Positions 37,806-48,200 of a stretch of DNA of 64,000 nucleotides are shown here, one piece after another. The notes beneath the pieces were generated by a model that saw only the letters and a program-made list of their open reading frames with translations, had not been told where the DNA came from and made no database searches. Both the position numbers and the translations under genes were made by a program. Origin of the DNA: Alkalihalobacterium alkalinitrilicum (lineage in GTDB: Bacteria; Bacillota; Bacilli; Bacillales; Bacillaceae_F); the NCBI RefSeq assembly GCF_002019605.1, contig NZ_KV917368.1:2118148-2182147 (forward strand). The letters run 5' to 3'. Each line of letters begins with the position of its first letter. Positions within the stretch are counted from its first letter, which is position 1.

Positions 37806-38867
37806 CTATCTTCTACTATACTCTTCTGGTGATAGTCCTCGTTGTTGTAGCCAATGATAGGTTGGCCCACTAATGACTAAAGGTGTCTTCTGTAAATCAG
37901 CAATAATATTCGCTCCTAAAGCAGTCATAAGAAGTTTAATATCCTCATGCATACTTTCGATTTCTTGAACTAAGGCTCCTTCACCTTCATCGATTAAAAT
38001 TTTCAAGAAATGACCAGCTATACCTGTTGCATCTGCACCTAAGGCGAGAGACTTAACAATATCAAGAACATTTTGAACTCCACCGGATGAAATAACATGT
38101 AAATGAGGCTGACTCTTTGTTATTTCAACAAGAGATGCTGTTGTATTAATTCCCCAATCATTAAAAAACTGAAGTGTTTTTTTACGACGCATATTTTCAA
38201 TTTTCGAGAAATTGGTACCACCGTACCCACCTACATCTACAATAGAAACACCAGCATCCACTAATTTTTTTGCAGACTCTTTACTCATGCCATAACCTAC
38301 TTCTTTAACAATAACTGGGATAGGTAGGGCATGGACAATCTTCTCGATCCGATCAATTGCCCCTGTAAAATCTCGATCTCCTTCTGGCATCACGAGTTCT
38401 TGAACGACATTAAGATGGATTTGTAAAGCGTTTGCCTCAAGCATATCAGCTGCAACCTTAGCTTGCTCAACAGTCGCTTCACTGCCTAAGTTTCCGATAA
38501 TAATTCCCTTTGGATTCGCTTTTCTTACAATGCTATATGTATCACGTTCTTCAATATTTTTTATTGCTGCCATTTGAGAACCAACAGCCATGCCTATGTT
38601 TGTCGCTTTTGCTACTTCAGCAAACCGCTGATTGATATCTTTTGTTCGTTCCCCACCGCCACCTGTCATTGCATTGATAAAAATCGGCGAACTTAGTGAA
38701 AGTTCGCCGATAGTAGTAGATATATCAATACTTTGAAAATTACTATTAGGCAGGGTTTGATGAACTAACTGAATATCATTAAATCCATGATTTCTTTCTT
38801 GACCAGTATCGATAGCATGGATAATATGTTCGTTTTTCCTGACTGAACGAAGTGTCAACATCATCAC
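37806..38867 (-). CDS. fni: Isopentenyl-diphosphate delta-isomerase, type 2
   Basis: 353 residues, FMN-dependent TIM barrel. It interconverts IPP and DMAPP, feeding HepS/HepT. Signatures: NAMTGGGG near residue 66, GNLGSEATVEQAK, ALQIHLNVVQE, VKEVGYGM, VDVGGYGGTNF and SSGGVQN. Directly adjacent to the ypfD stop; the exact start among three leading codons is uncertain. Last gene of the cmk-plsC-ypfD-fni run. Confidence 0.95.
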   Translation of the reverse strand: MMMLTLRSVRKNEHIIHAIDTGQERNHGFNDIQLVHQTLPNSNFQSIDISTTIGELSLSSPIFINAMTGGGGERTKDINQRFAEVAKATNIGMAVGSQMAAIKNIEERDTYSIVRKANPKGIIIGNLGSEATVEQAKVAADMLEANALQIHLNVVQELVMPEGDRDFTGAIDRIEKIVHALPIPVIVKEVGYGMSKESAKKLVDAGVSIVDVGGYGGTNFSKIENMRRKKTLQFFNDWGINTTASLVEITKSQPHLHVISSGGVQNVLDIVKSLALGADATGIAGHFLKILIDEGEGALVQEIESMHEDIKLLMTALGANIIADLQKTPLVISGPTYHWLQQRGLSPEEYSRR

Positions 38868-40013
38868 CTACGATTTATACTTTTTTAATTGATCTCCAAT
38901 CATGTCTCCTAAAGAGAACCCTGTATGTTCATCTTCCATTTTCGTATATTGTTCTGATACTTCTTCAACAGCATCTTCTTCGAGGGCGCGAATACTTAAA
39001 GATATTCGTTTATCACCTAGATTGATATCAAGAACTTTTGCTTGGACCTTATCTCCCTCAGATAATACCTCTTGAGGTGTTCCAATATGGCGATTGGCAA
39101 TTTGTGAGATATGAACAAGACCTTCGACACCAGGAGCGACTTCTACAAATGCACCGAAAGAAACAAGACGTTTAACCGTTCCATCGATGACATCACCTGC
39201 TTTGATTTCACCTGCAACCGTTTCCCATGGTCCTGGTAACGTATCTTTTAATGATAAAGATACTCTCTCTTTAGTAGCATCTACAGCTAATACTTTGACT
39301 TTTACTAGATCTCCTTCTTTTACAACATCAGATGGTTTTTCAACTCGATGATGAGCTAGTTGAGAAATATGTACAAGCCCGTCAACTCCACCTAAATCTA
39401 CAAATGCACCAAAATCTGTTAAACGTTGGACTGTTCCTTCGACAACATCGCCTTCTTTTAACGAATGAAGTACTGATAGTTTCTTCGCATTCACCTCTTC
39501 ATCTAAAACAGCACGTTGTGATAGGATGAGCTTATTGTTTTCTGGCTCCATTTCAACTACTTTAAGACGTAACGTTCGTCCTTTATAGTCAGAAAAGTCT
39601 TCTACAAAATGTCTTTCAACTAGTGATGCAGGAATAAAACCTCTAACTCCTAAATCAACGACGAGGCCACCTTTAACAACGTCCGCAACTTGCGCTTCAA
39701 TGGTTTGTTGATTTTCAAACTTTTCCTTTAAATCTACCCAAGCCTGTTCTGCTTGAACTGCACGTTTGGAAAGTACAAGCTCATCATCTTGTAACTTAGT
39801 TACTTTTAATTCAACTTCATCTCCAACGTTTAAAACATCGCTTACCTTTTCGACGTGAAGGCTTGACAACTCACTAATTGGAATAATGCCATCCACTTTA
39901 AACCCAACATCTACAAAAGCTTGTTTATCCTCTACCTTTGTAACTTTTCCAGTTACAGTGTCACCTACGTTAAAAGACTTAATTGTCATTTCACTGTTCA
40001 TTTCTTCCACCAT
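38868..40013 (-). CDS. ypfD: S1-domain RNA-binding protein YpfD
   Basis: 381 residues with four S1 domains in tandem (about 12-85, 100-170, 185-255, 270-345), each with the FVDxG or [12 protein letters not shown] signature, and an acidic-basic tail. It resembles ribosomal protein S1, but the Bacillus protein is shorter and not a stable ribosomal protein. GGAGG lies 9 bases before the ATG. Between plsC and fni. Confidence 0.93.
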   Translation of the reverse strand: MVEEMNSEMTIKSFNVGDTVTGKVTKVEDKQAFVDVGFKVDGIIPISELSSLHVEKVSDVLNVGDEVELKVTKLQDDELVLSKRAVQAEQAWVDLKEKFENQQTIEAQVADVVKGGLVVDLGVRGFIPASLVERHFVEDFSDYKGRTLRLKVVEMEPENNKLILSQRAVLDEEVNAKKLSVLHSLKEGDVVEGTVQRLTDFGAFVDLGGVDGLVHISQLAHHRVEKPSDVVKEGDLVKVKVLAVDATKERVSLSLKDTLPGPWETVAGEIKAGDVIDGTVKRLVSFGAFVEVAPGVEGLVHISQIANRHIGTPQEVLSEGDKVQAKVLDINLGDKRISLSIRALEEDAVEEVSEQYTKMEDEHTGFSLGDMIGDQLKKYKS

Positions 40014-40109
40014 TGACGATTGCCTCCTTCAATACCCATTTCATAGGGACGATAATGCTAATTTTTTATTACACCTTTCACATAGTGAAAGAGCTGTGCC
40101 AAGAAAAAT

Positions 40110-40697
40110 TTATTGTGATTTATGTGTATGTAGAATGTCTCCAATTGCTTTCATTATATAGTCTGTTACTTCTCCTGCAGAGGCTTTAGCCACACGTAGA
40201 CTCTCCATTTCTAAAGGTTTACCGTAGATTACTTTTAGCTTATTAAACGGTTTATATGTTCCGATAATTGCACACGGTATGACGACAGCATCGGTACGTA
40301 ATGCAAAAAAACCAGCTCCCGCTAATCCCTTCCCTAATGTGCCATCTTTGCTCCTAGTGCCTTCTGGAAAAAGCCCTAGAGCTTCTCCGTCTTTTAAAAT
40401 TTTTAATCCTAGCTTCAAAGCTTGTTTGTCCCCTGAACCTCTTTTTACAGGAAAAGCGCCTACCCCTGCTACAAGACGTCCTAATACGGGAACCTTAAAC
40501 AGTTCTGCTTTTGCCATGTAATGAACTTTTCTTGGAACGTAAGAACCTAAAAAAGGAGGGTCAAAGTAATGAATATGGTTACAACATAATAAAACAGGGC
40601 CATCTTTAGGTATATTCTCTAATCCAATTGTTTCTACTCGGTAAGTTGTAGAGAAAAACGACCTAAACAAACCTCGTCCAAATACATATAAATTCAT
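40110..40697 (-). CDS. plsC: 1-acyl-sn-glycerol-3-phosphate acyltransferase
   Basis: 195 residues. It adds the second acyl chain to make phosphatidate. Active-site CCNHIHYFDPP carries HxxxxD and FPEGTRS is the second acceptor motif. N-terminal amphipathic segment associates with the membrane. 5 bases after cmk. Confidence 0.93.
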   Translation of the reverse strand: MNLYVFGRGLFRSFFSTTYRVETIGLENIPKDGPVLLCCNHIHYFDPPFLGSYVPRKVHYMAKAELFKVPVLGRLVAGVGAFPVKRGSGDKQALKLGLKILKDGEALGLFPEGTRSKDGTLGKGLAGAGFFALRTDAVVIPCAIIGTYKPFNKLKVIYGKPLEMESLRVAKASAGEVTDYIMKAIGDILHTHKSQ

Positions 40698-40702
40698 GAA
40701 AT

Positions 40703-41374
40703 TTAGAACCTCTCCTCAACTAAATGTAAAATATTATCTACTACTTCAGGTATCGTCATGTGAGTTGAATCAATAACAACCGCATCCGCTGCTTTCTGCA
40801 ATGGAGCGAACTTGCGATTGGAATCTAATTCATCCCGACGAGCAATTTCTTCTTTTAATTTTTCGTAATCAGAAGGGTAACCTTTTTGAATGTTTTCTTC
40901 ATGTCTTCTTTTCGCACGCTCTTCAACTGAAGCTGTTAGAAATACTTTAACCTCTGCTTTCGGGAGAACAAAAGTACCAATATCTCTTCCATCCATTACG
41001 GTTCCACCATTTTCCGCTAATGTTTGTTGTTGCTTTACCATCTCTTTACGTACTTCTTCATGACCAGCTACGATTGATACTGTGTTAGTCACTTCACTTG
41101 ACCGGATTTCTTCTGTCACTTCATCTTCGTTTACAAATACTGAAGTGCCCGATGTTGTTGGTTTCAATACAATTGAAACTCGGTCAAGTAATTCCCTTAA
41201 TTTCTTTCCATTTTTAGGGTCAATTGAATGTTTCAATGCAATATAAGTTAAAGCACGATACATTGCCCCTGTATCAATATATAAATACGTCAGCTGTTCA
41301 GCTACCATTTTGGCAACGGTACTCTTTCCAGCACCTGCTGGTCCATCAATTGCTATATTTGTTTTTCGACTCAT
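40703..41374 (-). CDS. cmk: Cytidylate kinase
   Basis: 223 residues. It phosphorylates CMP and dCMP. Walker A GPAGAGKST near residue 11; DTGAMYRALTYIAL; MDGRDIGTFVLP; RRDELDSNR. First gene of the cmk-plsC-ypfD-fni run. A run of 8-base repeats and a truncated family 1 repeat lie upstream. Confidence 0.96.
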   Translation of the reverse strand: MSRKTNIAIDGPAGAGKSTVAKMVAEQLTYLYIDTGAMYRALTYIALKHSIDPKNGKKLRELLDRVSIVLKPTTSGTSVFVNEDEVTEEIRSSEVTNTVSIVAGHEEVRKEMVKQQQTLAENGGTVMDGRDIGTFVLPKAEVKVFLTASVEERAKRRHEENIQKGYPSDYEKLKEEIARRDELDSNRKFAPLQKAADAVVIDSTHMTIPEVVDNILHLVEERF

Positions 41375-41492
41375 AATACACCTCTACTACATTCCATGTC
41401 AGTTATTCAATTGCTGTTCCAATAAAGGTAAAATAATCTAATAACACTATCATATCATACCATAATTAGCTAACAAAGGTCTAACTATTCAA

Positions 41493-41530
41493 ACTAATTA
41501 ACTAATTAACTAATTAACTAATTAACTAAT
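41493..41530. repeat. Short tandem repeat, unit ACTAATTA
   Basis: About five direct copies of an 8-base A/T unit, in the gap between ypfA and cmk, just left of the family 1 repeat. Likely slippage-prone. Confidence 0.85.
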
Positions 41531-41545
41531 CTTCTTCACTTCTAT

Positions 41546-41639
41546 AAAGTGAAACTCCATCGTGAAGGCTCTGATGGTCATTTGAGACCCACACTGTGTG
41601 GGTCTCACGATTGTTACCATAGGACGTGGCGCATTATTG
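41546..41639 (+). repeat. Dispersed intergenic repeat, family 1, copy C (truncated)
   Basis: AAAGTGAAACTCCATCGTGA, then the perfect 11-bp palindrome GAGACCCACAC/GTGTGGGTCTC (41584-41606), then ACCATAGGACGTGGCGCATT. It matches the first half of copies A and B and stops exactly next to the ypfA stop codon, so its palindrome may act as the terminator of ypfA. Confidence 0.75.
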
Positions 41640-42308
41640 CTAATACTCTCTTTTTATCAATAATTGTTTTTCAAAACAAAACCGAATGATTTTTTGACGA
41701 TCTTGTTCCTTAATCTCAATAAACTGTAAAGATACACGATCGCTTGATTCAGGTTGTCTTTTGAAAATTCTAACAATCTTACATAAAGTCGGTACGTAAT
41801 GAATTTCACCAGACTGCATATGAAGAACAAACCAGCACTTGATTTGTCCATGTTCAGGTAGTGTAGTCCCAAATGGTAACGTTATGGCGGCTCCTCCACC
41901 ACTTATGTCCAACGTTAACGATTTAAATGGACTAAACAAAATATCTTTAGGATGAACTGCAACATCTATTGAAGTATTAATTCTTACATAATTTCTTCTT
42001 TGAATTCTCAAATAGGTTTCCAAGCCAGGGTCAGAAAGGATATACATCGGAATATTACCTTTTTTTCGCCCTTGCAGAGCCGTTTCAAAGCTATATATGG
42101 CTTGGTCTTTTCCAACAAAAGAAGCATTAAATTGAAAACCTTCATAAAAAAATCCTAATTTACCAGTTGACTCATTTATCGGGTGATCAACAATGATTGT
42201 ATTTTCTCCCTTATCGACCAAACGACATCTGAATCGATTTTCTTTATGTTCTGCCCCTTCTATTTCATTTCTAGGTTCTAAATGTATCGTTGTGCCTATG
42301 TCTATCAA
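41640..42308 (-). CDS. ypfA: PilZ-domain c-di-GMP receptor, flagellar brake YpfA/MotI-like
   Basis: 222 residues: N-terminal YcgR-like domain (IGTTIHLEP through about 95), then a PilZ domain with the two c-di-GMP motifs, RRNYVR (RxxxR type, near residue 110) and DISGGG (DxSxxG, near 138). In B. subtilis the orthologue (MotI/DgrA) binds MotA to stop the flagellum when c-di-GMP is high. Lies after ypeB as there. Confidence 0.9.
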   Translation of the reverse strand: MIDIGTTIHLEPRNEIEGAEHKENRFRCRLVDKGENTIIVDHPINESTGKLGFFYEGFQFNASFVGKDQAIYSFETALQGRKKGNIPMYILSDPGLETYLRIQRRNYVRINTSIDVAVHPKDILFSPFKSLTLDISGGGAAITLPFGTTLPEHGQIKCWFVLHMQSGEIHYVPTLCKIVRIFKRQPESSDRVSLQFIEIKEQDRQKIIRFCFEKQLLIKREY

Positions 42309-42366
42309 AGGGAAAGAGCCTCCTAATATTTGCTTTTCTCCCTTTATTATGGCATGAATTCAGAAA

Positions 42367-42394
42367 AAGAAGAAGCAGTTATTCGCTTCTTCTT
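42367..42394 (-). terminator. Terminator of sleB-ypeB
   Basis: Stem AAGAAGAAGC/GCTTCTTCTT (42367-42376 with 42385-42394), then TTTTTC on the minus strand, 8 bases past ypeB. Confidence 0.9.
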
Positions 42395-42401
42395 GTAAAA
42401 A

Positions 42402-43757
42402 TTATGCAAGTTCATATACAGGTTCAGCCTGATCTAATTTTTCTACTCTTTCTTCTTCGCCATCTTCAGCATTAATAAAGATGCGATACGTATCGTTATC
42501 AATCACGCCATAAAACTCATAACAAAGTACCTCTTCGCCTAAATCATTAACAATAATCGCAACATGGTCATCCATCACATTAAGCTTTCCATTTATATAC
42601 TTTCTCGCATCTTCTTTAGTTAAATTCGGCTGATCAATTTCACGATCATCTCGGTGATTTAATAAATAATCCTCTGCTTCATAGGCAATCACATCACCAT
42701 CATCTAATGCAACTTCAATAACGATGTGGTCAGCATATACACGGACATTGTCATCTAAATAAATAAATTCAAACACTCCAATAGAGTCGTATTGCTTACT
42801 CTCAACAAGTTGCATTCCTTCAATTCCATTTTCCTCTAGAAACTGTTTTGCATTTTCAGCAGCTTCATTTAAACTAATGTTTTGCTCGGCAATGTCTCGG
42901 TGTTGAAGGAACCAAAGGACATGCCCGCCACTTTCAGTTATATCCATATAGTAATTAGTCTCGTGATTTGGATCATCAATGGTTAGACTATAAGCTTTAT
43001 AAGCTAATCCCTCACCAGTTTCCGCTACTTGTACCTCTACATTTTCTTCAATTCCAATGAATTCTAACGCTTTTTGTCTAGCTTCTTCCTCGGTAATTTT
43101 TTCACCATTCAGCCTTTCCGCTAGATCTTCATCATTAAATACGTTCATTTGGGAAAAACCTGCTCCCCAATCAGTCTCACTGTAACCTTTTACCATCTCA
43201 TTTACATGATCAAATCCGTTTATTACGGTATTGTCTAACGGTTCATTCATCGCTTGAAACTCTTGATCAATGTCCATCCATAGCATATTATTTCTTAATA
43301 ATGATGCTTGCGCTTTCCTTAATTCATTTCGAATGTCTTTAGATATATCATACAAATGTTCAAGTGTATCATATTCGTCGTCTGTTAACGGTTCCTTTTC
43401 TAAATCGCGTACGGCTGTTTTGTAACTGAAGGTCCCTAAATCATGTAAAAATTTTTCGGCTTCATTAATTTCCATCATTCCTAGAGGGAGCTGTCCTATT
43501 TCACTTTGAGCATGCGAAGTGACCCTCCAGATATCAGCTAGCTTAGGTGACATGTGTCGCTTCGTATTCATTGCTAACACTGTTCCTAAATCATCCTCTA
43601 GCTGATCAACGTGAAATACAAGAGTATGGAATGCGCGCTGATAACCACCTTCTACATTATTTGCAAGCATTGCATTTTGCTGATGTTCAGTAAAACCCCA
43701 ATAAGATGTCGCAATAATTCCTAGTGCTAATACTCCAATCATAATAGAACGAATCAT
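42402..43757 (-). CDS. ypeB: Germination protein YpeB
   Basis: 451 residues, usual size. N-terminal membrane anchor (SIMIGVLALGIIATSYWGF), a helical domain, and then three PepSY-type domains in the C-terminal half (segments TEEEARQKALEFIG, LNEAAENAKQFLEENG, TKEDARKYINGKL). YpeB is needed to localise and stabilise SleB in the dormant spore. 17 bases after sleB in one operon. Confidence 0.95.
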   Translation of the reverse strand: MIRSIMIGVLALGIIATSYWGFTEHQQNAMLANNVEGGYQRAFHTLVFHVDQLEDDLGTVLAMNTKRHMSPKLADIWRVTSHAQSEIGQLPLGMMEINEAEKFLHDLGTFSYKTAVRDLEKEPLTDDEYDTLEHLYDISKDIRNELRKAQASLLRNNMLWMDIDQEFQAMNEPLDNTVINGFDHVNEMVKGYSETDWGAGFSQMNVFNDEDLAERLNGEKITEEEARQKALEFIGIEENVEVQVAETGEGLAYKAYSLTIDDPNHETNYYMDITESGGHVLWFLQHRDIAEQNISLNEAAENAKQFLEENGIEGMQLVESKQYDSIGVFEFIYLDDNVRVYADHIVIEVALDDGDVIAYEAEDYLLNHRDDREIDQPNLTKEDARKYINGKLNVMDDHVAIIVNDLGEEVLCYEFYGVIDNDTYRIFINAEDGEEERVEKLDQAEPVYELA

Positions 43758-43773
43758 CTATATCACCTCCAAC

Positions 43774-44934
43774 CTATTTAGCAAATACATGTTTCCCGAT
43801 TGTCTTAATTTGAGGTCTTGACCATACCCAAGGAGATCTGGCTGTCGCTGGATTAAAAAAGTACAATGCATGTCCTGTCGGGTCTTGACCATTGAGTGCA
43901 TCCATTACTGCTCTTCTTGCTTCTTCACTAGGGTTATTGTAAATTTCACCGTTTGCAACTGGTTCAAATGCACGCGGTTCATAAATAACTTCAGAGATTG
44001 TATTAGGAAAATCTGGACTATTTACACGATTAAGAATAACAGCTGCTACTGCTACCATCCCAACATAAGGCTCACCACGTGCTTCAGCATAAACACACTG
44101 TGACATAAGTTGAATATCATTGTCGCTAAAACCATCGGGAACATTCATCGCTTGTTCAATATTTGGTTCATCCCCTGCTGGTGCTTCTGGTGTTTCTTCA
44201 GCAGGTACTGGTTCCTCTGGTGCTGGCTCTTCAGCTGGTGTAGGCGCTGGTTCTGCTGGCGTTTCTGGTGTTGGTTCTGGACTCGGTGTTTCTGGTGTTG
44301 GTTCTGGACTCGGTGTTTCTGGTGTTGGTTCAGGTGTTTCTGGTGTTGGTTCAGGTGTTTCTGGTGTTGGTTCAGGTGTTTCTGGTGTTGGTTCAGGTGT
44401 TTCTGGTGCTGGTTGTGCTGGATCCTTCTGTGTTTGTTGTTCCCGTCTTTGTTGTGCTTGTGGATCTGGCTGAGCTTGTTGACGCGCCTTTGGTTCTGCT
44501 TTTTGTTGAGCTTTTTGTCCACGACTTCCTTTTGGACCCTTTTGAATATCTAATGGTGTCGTTCCATAATGAGTGAAAGAACGCCCTTCGTTTAAAGCAC
44601 GATGAACAAACTCTTTATCGAAATTTGTTGAACGTTCTAGCATTTCTTTCATTTGTGGACCAACTAGGCCATCTACATCAAGCCCAAACTCATTTTGGTA
44701 GTTACGGACAGCCCAATACGTGCTCCATCCATAAACTCCATCGATCTTATTTTTATAAAATCCAATGTATTGAAGTCTTGCTTGAAGCTCAACTACATCA
44801 TCCCCAGTTGCTCCTTGCTGGATCACTTGGTCTGTAAATGCTTGAGCTGTTGGCTGTAGAACACCCCCGAACACGATAACAAAGCACATTATTGAAACAA
44901 GGGGGTATTTTAACTTGTTCGCCAATCTCTTCAT
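43774..44934 (-). CDS. sleB: Spore cortex-lytic enzyme SleB with long repeat linker
   Basis: 386 residues, about 80 longer than B. subtilis SleB. Signal peptide (residues 1-33), a PG_binding_1 domain (about 38-95, GDDVVELQARLQYIGFY and GWSTYWAVRNYQ), then a Pro/Glu/Thr-rich linker of repeated TPETPEP units (about 165-250), then the SleB hydrolase domain (from 262) with catalytic Glu in CVYAEARGEP. It cuts cortex peptidoglycan at germination. The length gain is all in the linker, coded by 21-bp repeats at 44258-44411. With ypeB. Confidence 0.95.
   Translation of the reverse strand: MKRLANKLKYPLVSIMCFVIVFGGVLQPTAQAFTDQVIQQGATGDDVVELQARLQYIGFYKNKIDGVYGWSTYWAVRNYQNEFGLDVDGLVGPQMKEMLERSTNFDKEFVHRALNEGRSFTHYGTTPLDIQKGPKGSRGQKAQQKAEPKARQQAQPDPQAQQRREQQTQKDPAQPAPETPEPTPETPEPTPETPEPTPETPEPTPETPSPEPTPETPSPEPTPETPAEPAPTPAEEPAPEEPVPAEETPEAPAGDEPNIEQAMNVPDGFSDNDIQLMSQCVYAEARGEPYVGMVAVAAVILNRVNSPDFPNTISEVIYEPRAFEPVANGEIYNNPSEEARRAVMDALNGQDPTGHALYFFNPATARSPWVWSRPQIKTIGKHVFAK
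44258..44411 (-). repeat. Coding tandem repeat (21-bp and 27-bp units) in sleB linker
   Basis: On the plus strand GGTGTTTCTGGTGTTGGTTC plus one base recurs about four times as a 21-bp unit, preceded by two 27-bp variants. It encodes the seven-residue TPETPEP-type repeats. Several antisense reading frames here are artefacts of the repeat. Confidence 0.9.
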
Positions 44935-45177
44935 GATGTTTTTACCTCCTTAAATATGTTACTTTTTCTTAAACATGGATAATTAACCATTTCGTATTGT
45001 TATTGTTTGTACTTAAGTGCTTTTTATACAAATTCACGTAATAAATGACAATATTAACAGTTGTACTGAGCTATAAACCAGCTTCGTACCTAGTTTACTC
45101 GCTTGTATGCTCCTTTCTATTTAGGAATAATTCTAAATTAAAGATGTAGTTCCTTTCATTAGAAACCCTACATTAAA

Positions 45178-45216
45178 CAGAAAAAAGAATGCCATCTAGC
45201 GGCATTCTTTTTTCTG
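45178..45216 (-). terminator. Terminator of the met operon
   Basis: Perfect 16-bp stem CAGAAAAAAGAATGCC/GGCATTCTTTTTTCTG (45178-45193 with 45201-45216). 8 bases past metH. Confidence 0.9.
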
Positions 45217-45223
45217 TTTAATT

Positions 45224-48200
45224 TTATAAAGAAGATAGTACGTTAAAATAACGTCCTTCTGGGTGACTAAACACCATCGCCGTAACGGAAGCTTCAGGTT
45301 CCATCATGAATTCTTCTGTTAACTTGATACCGATTTTTTCTGGCTGAAGTAATTTAAATAATTTTGCTTGGTCTTCTAAATTCGGACAAGCTGGGTAACC
45401 AAAGGAAACTCGAACACCTTGGTATTTTGCTGAAAAACGATCTACCATTGTCAATTCAACTGGATCAGGAAAACCCCATTGATCTCGTATCAATTGATGT
45501 GTTCGTTCAGCAAACCCTTCCGCTAATTCAAGTGCTGTCGCTTGAATCAAGTGACTAAATAAATAATCGCCCTCATCTTTAGCTTTCATCGCTTTTTCAC
45601 GAACTCCGATACCTGCCGTTACTGCTAAGAAGCCGACATAATCCATTTCTCCACTATCGATAGACCTTACGTAATCAGCTAGACATAAGAACGGCTCATG
45701 ATTTTGACGAGGGAAAGAAAACCGTTCGATTTCCGTCTTTTCATCTTGAGGGTCATAAATGATAATGTCATTACCCTTACTTTGTGCTGGAAAAAATTGA
45801 TACATTCCACGCGCTTGCAATAATCCATTAGTTTTCGCTTCATAAAGTAAACTATCGACTTTATCTTTTAATGTATGCGCCTTTTCATCTCCCTCAGCAA
45901 GAAGACGACTTACTTTTCCGTGTAGCCCTAAATGTTTACCAAGAAGCATTTGTAAATTAATATACGGTTCAAGATGTGAGATCTTATACTCCTTTAAAAT
46001 ATGCGGTTGCAGATCATTCGGCTTGTGAATAGGGACAACTTGAGATACTTTTGAGCGTGGAAGCTCTGTTGTTACTTTGTTTTTCTTTTCTGTTTCTTCA
46101 TTTCCGACTTGCTGTAACTTCGTCTGCTTGTCTTCTTCTAGCTTTTTTAATTCATCTTCTTTTACCAATTTGTTTGCTAAATCAAGACCGTTCATCGCAT
46201 CTTTTGCATAGAGAACGACACCATCGTACTCTCGTGAAATTCGATTATCGGTGAATTTTCTCGTTAATGCCGCACCACCTACAAGAATCGGAATCGAAAT
46301 GTTTTGTTCTTTTAAGTCTTGTGCAGTGAGGACCATTTGTTGAGCTGATTTTACTAATAAACCTGATAAACCAATCGCATCTGGATTTTCTCGCTTAACT
46401 GCCTCAATAAGTTCATTGGAAGTTACTTTAATTCCTAAATTCACAATTTTAAAGCCATTGTTCCCTAGAATAATTTCAACGAGGTTTTTACCAATGTCAT
46501 GGACATCTCCTTTAACAGTTGCAAGGAGAATTTTCCCTTTACCATTATCACCTGATTTTTTCTCCATATATTGCTCAAGAAAAGCAACTGATGCTTTCAT
46601 CACTTCAGCACTTTGGAGAACTTCGGCAACAATCAACTCGTTGTTATTAAACAAACGCCCAACTTCATCCATACCGTTCATTAATGGACCATTAATAATA
46701 TCTAATGGCTCAGTATATTTTTCTAATGCTTGCTTTAAATCTTCAATTAACCCCTCTTTTGTTCCCTCAACGATATAGCTCGCTAATCGTTCTTCAAGTG
46801 ATAAGTTTGAAGTTTGAACTTTCTTTTCCACTTTTTTCACACGATAAAAAGCAGTAAATTCTGCTAATGTTTCATCATTCGTATCAAATAACAATTTATC
46901 TGAAAGTTGTTTTTCGTTTTCTGGAATGGAAGCATAGCGTTCTAGTTTTTCTGTATTGACGATCGCATAATCCAAACCGGCTTGCGTACAATGATATAAA
47001 TAAACAGCATTTAACACTTCCCTACCAACCTGTGGCAAGCCGAAAGATACATTACTTACCCCAAGGATTGTCAGACATTCAGGAAGAGCTTCTTTAATTA
47101 ATCGTATCCCTTCTACCGTTTCTTTAGCAGAACCAATATATTGTTCATCCCCAGTACCTACTGGAAAAACGAGTGGGTCAAAAATGATATCACTCGGTTG
47201 TAAGCCATATTTATTGACTAATAAATCATAAGAACGCTTAGCTACCTCTAGCTTCCGTTTCGCTGTAACGGCCATACCTTCTTCATCAATCGTCCCAACA
47301 ACAACCGCAGCACCGTAACGATGTACTAGCGGAATCACTTTCTCAAATCGCTCTTCGCCATCTTCTAAGTTAATCGAATTAATAATCGCCTTTCCTTGTG
47401 AATACGTCAGAGCGAGTTCAAGTACTTCTTCATCGGTTGAATCAATCATTAATGGAACTTTCACTTTGTTTACAACATACTTTAAAAAGTGTTCCATATC
47501 TTCTTTTTCTTCTCGGTCAGGGTCCGCCAAACAAATATCAATAATATGGGCTCCTTTTTTGACCTGTGAACGCGCTATTTCAGACGCCTCCTCATAAAGC
47601 CCATCGGCAATTAAGTTTTTAAACTTCCTTGACCCTATTACATTTGTTCTCTCGCCGACAAATAGTGGTCTCATACTCTCATCATACACTAATGGTTCAA
47701 TTCCAGAAACCGCATGAGGATGCCCCTCATTTAACTTTCTAGGTTGATATGACTTCATAGCTTCTGACATTGCTTTTATATGTGCCGGTGTCGTTCCACA
47801 GCACCCGCCTACTAAATTTAACCAACCTTTTTCTGCAAATGCCGTTAGCTTTTTCGTAAGTGATTCTGGTGTTTCATGGTATTTACCGTCTTCATCTGGT
47901 AGCCCAGCATTTGGATAGCAGCTGACATATGATGTTGCCAAGTCTGACAGCGAGCGAATATGATCTTGCATGAACTCTGGGCCTGTCGCACAGTTTAGTC
48001 CAACAACTGTAGGTGTCATATGCTCAATGGACAAATAAAATGCCTCAATATTTTGACCTGCCAATGTCGTTCCCATTGGTTCAATCGTCCCCGAAACTAG
48101 GATAGGCATCTTCACATTTAATTGTTTAAATGCACGCTCAATTCCTAAATAAGCTGCTTTAACGTTTCTTGTATCTTGACTTGTTTCAAGTAATAAAACA

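Noticed and set aside
44258..44411. Possible CRISPR array
   Set aside because: Units are contiguous without spacers and keep the sleB frame; it is a coding tandem repeat.
44110..44576. Several long antisense frames opposite sleB, rich in Trp/Cys or Gly/Ser/Val
   Set aside because: They are produced by the 21-bp repeat; composition is unlike a real protein and sleB is certain.
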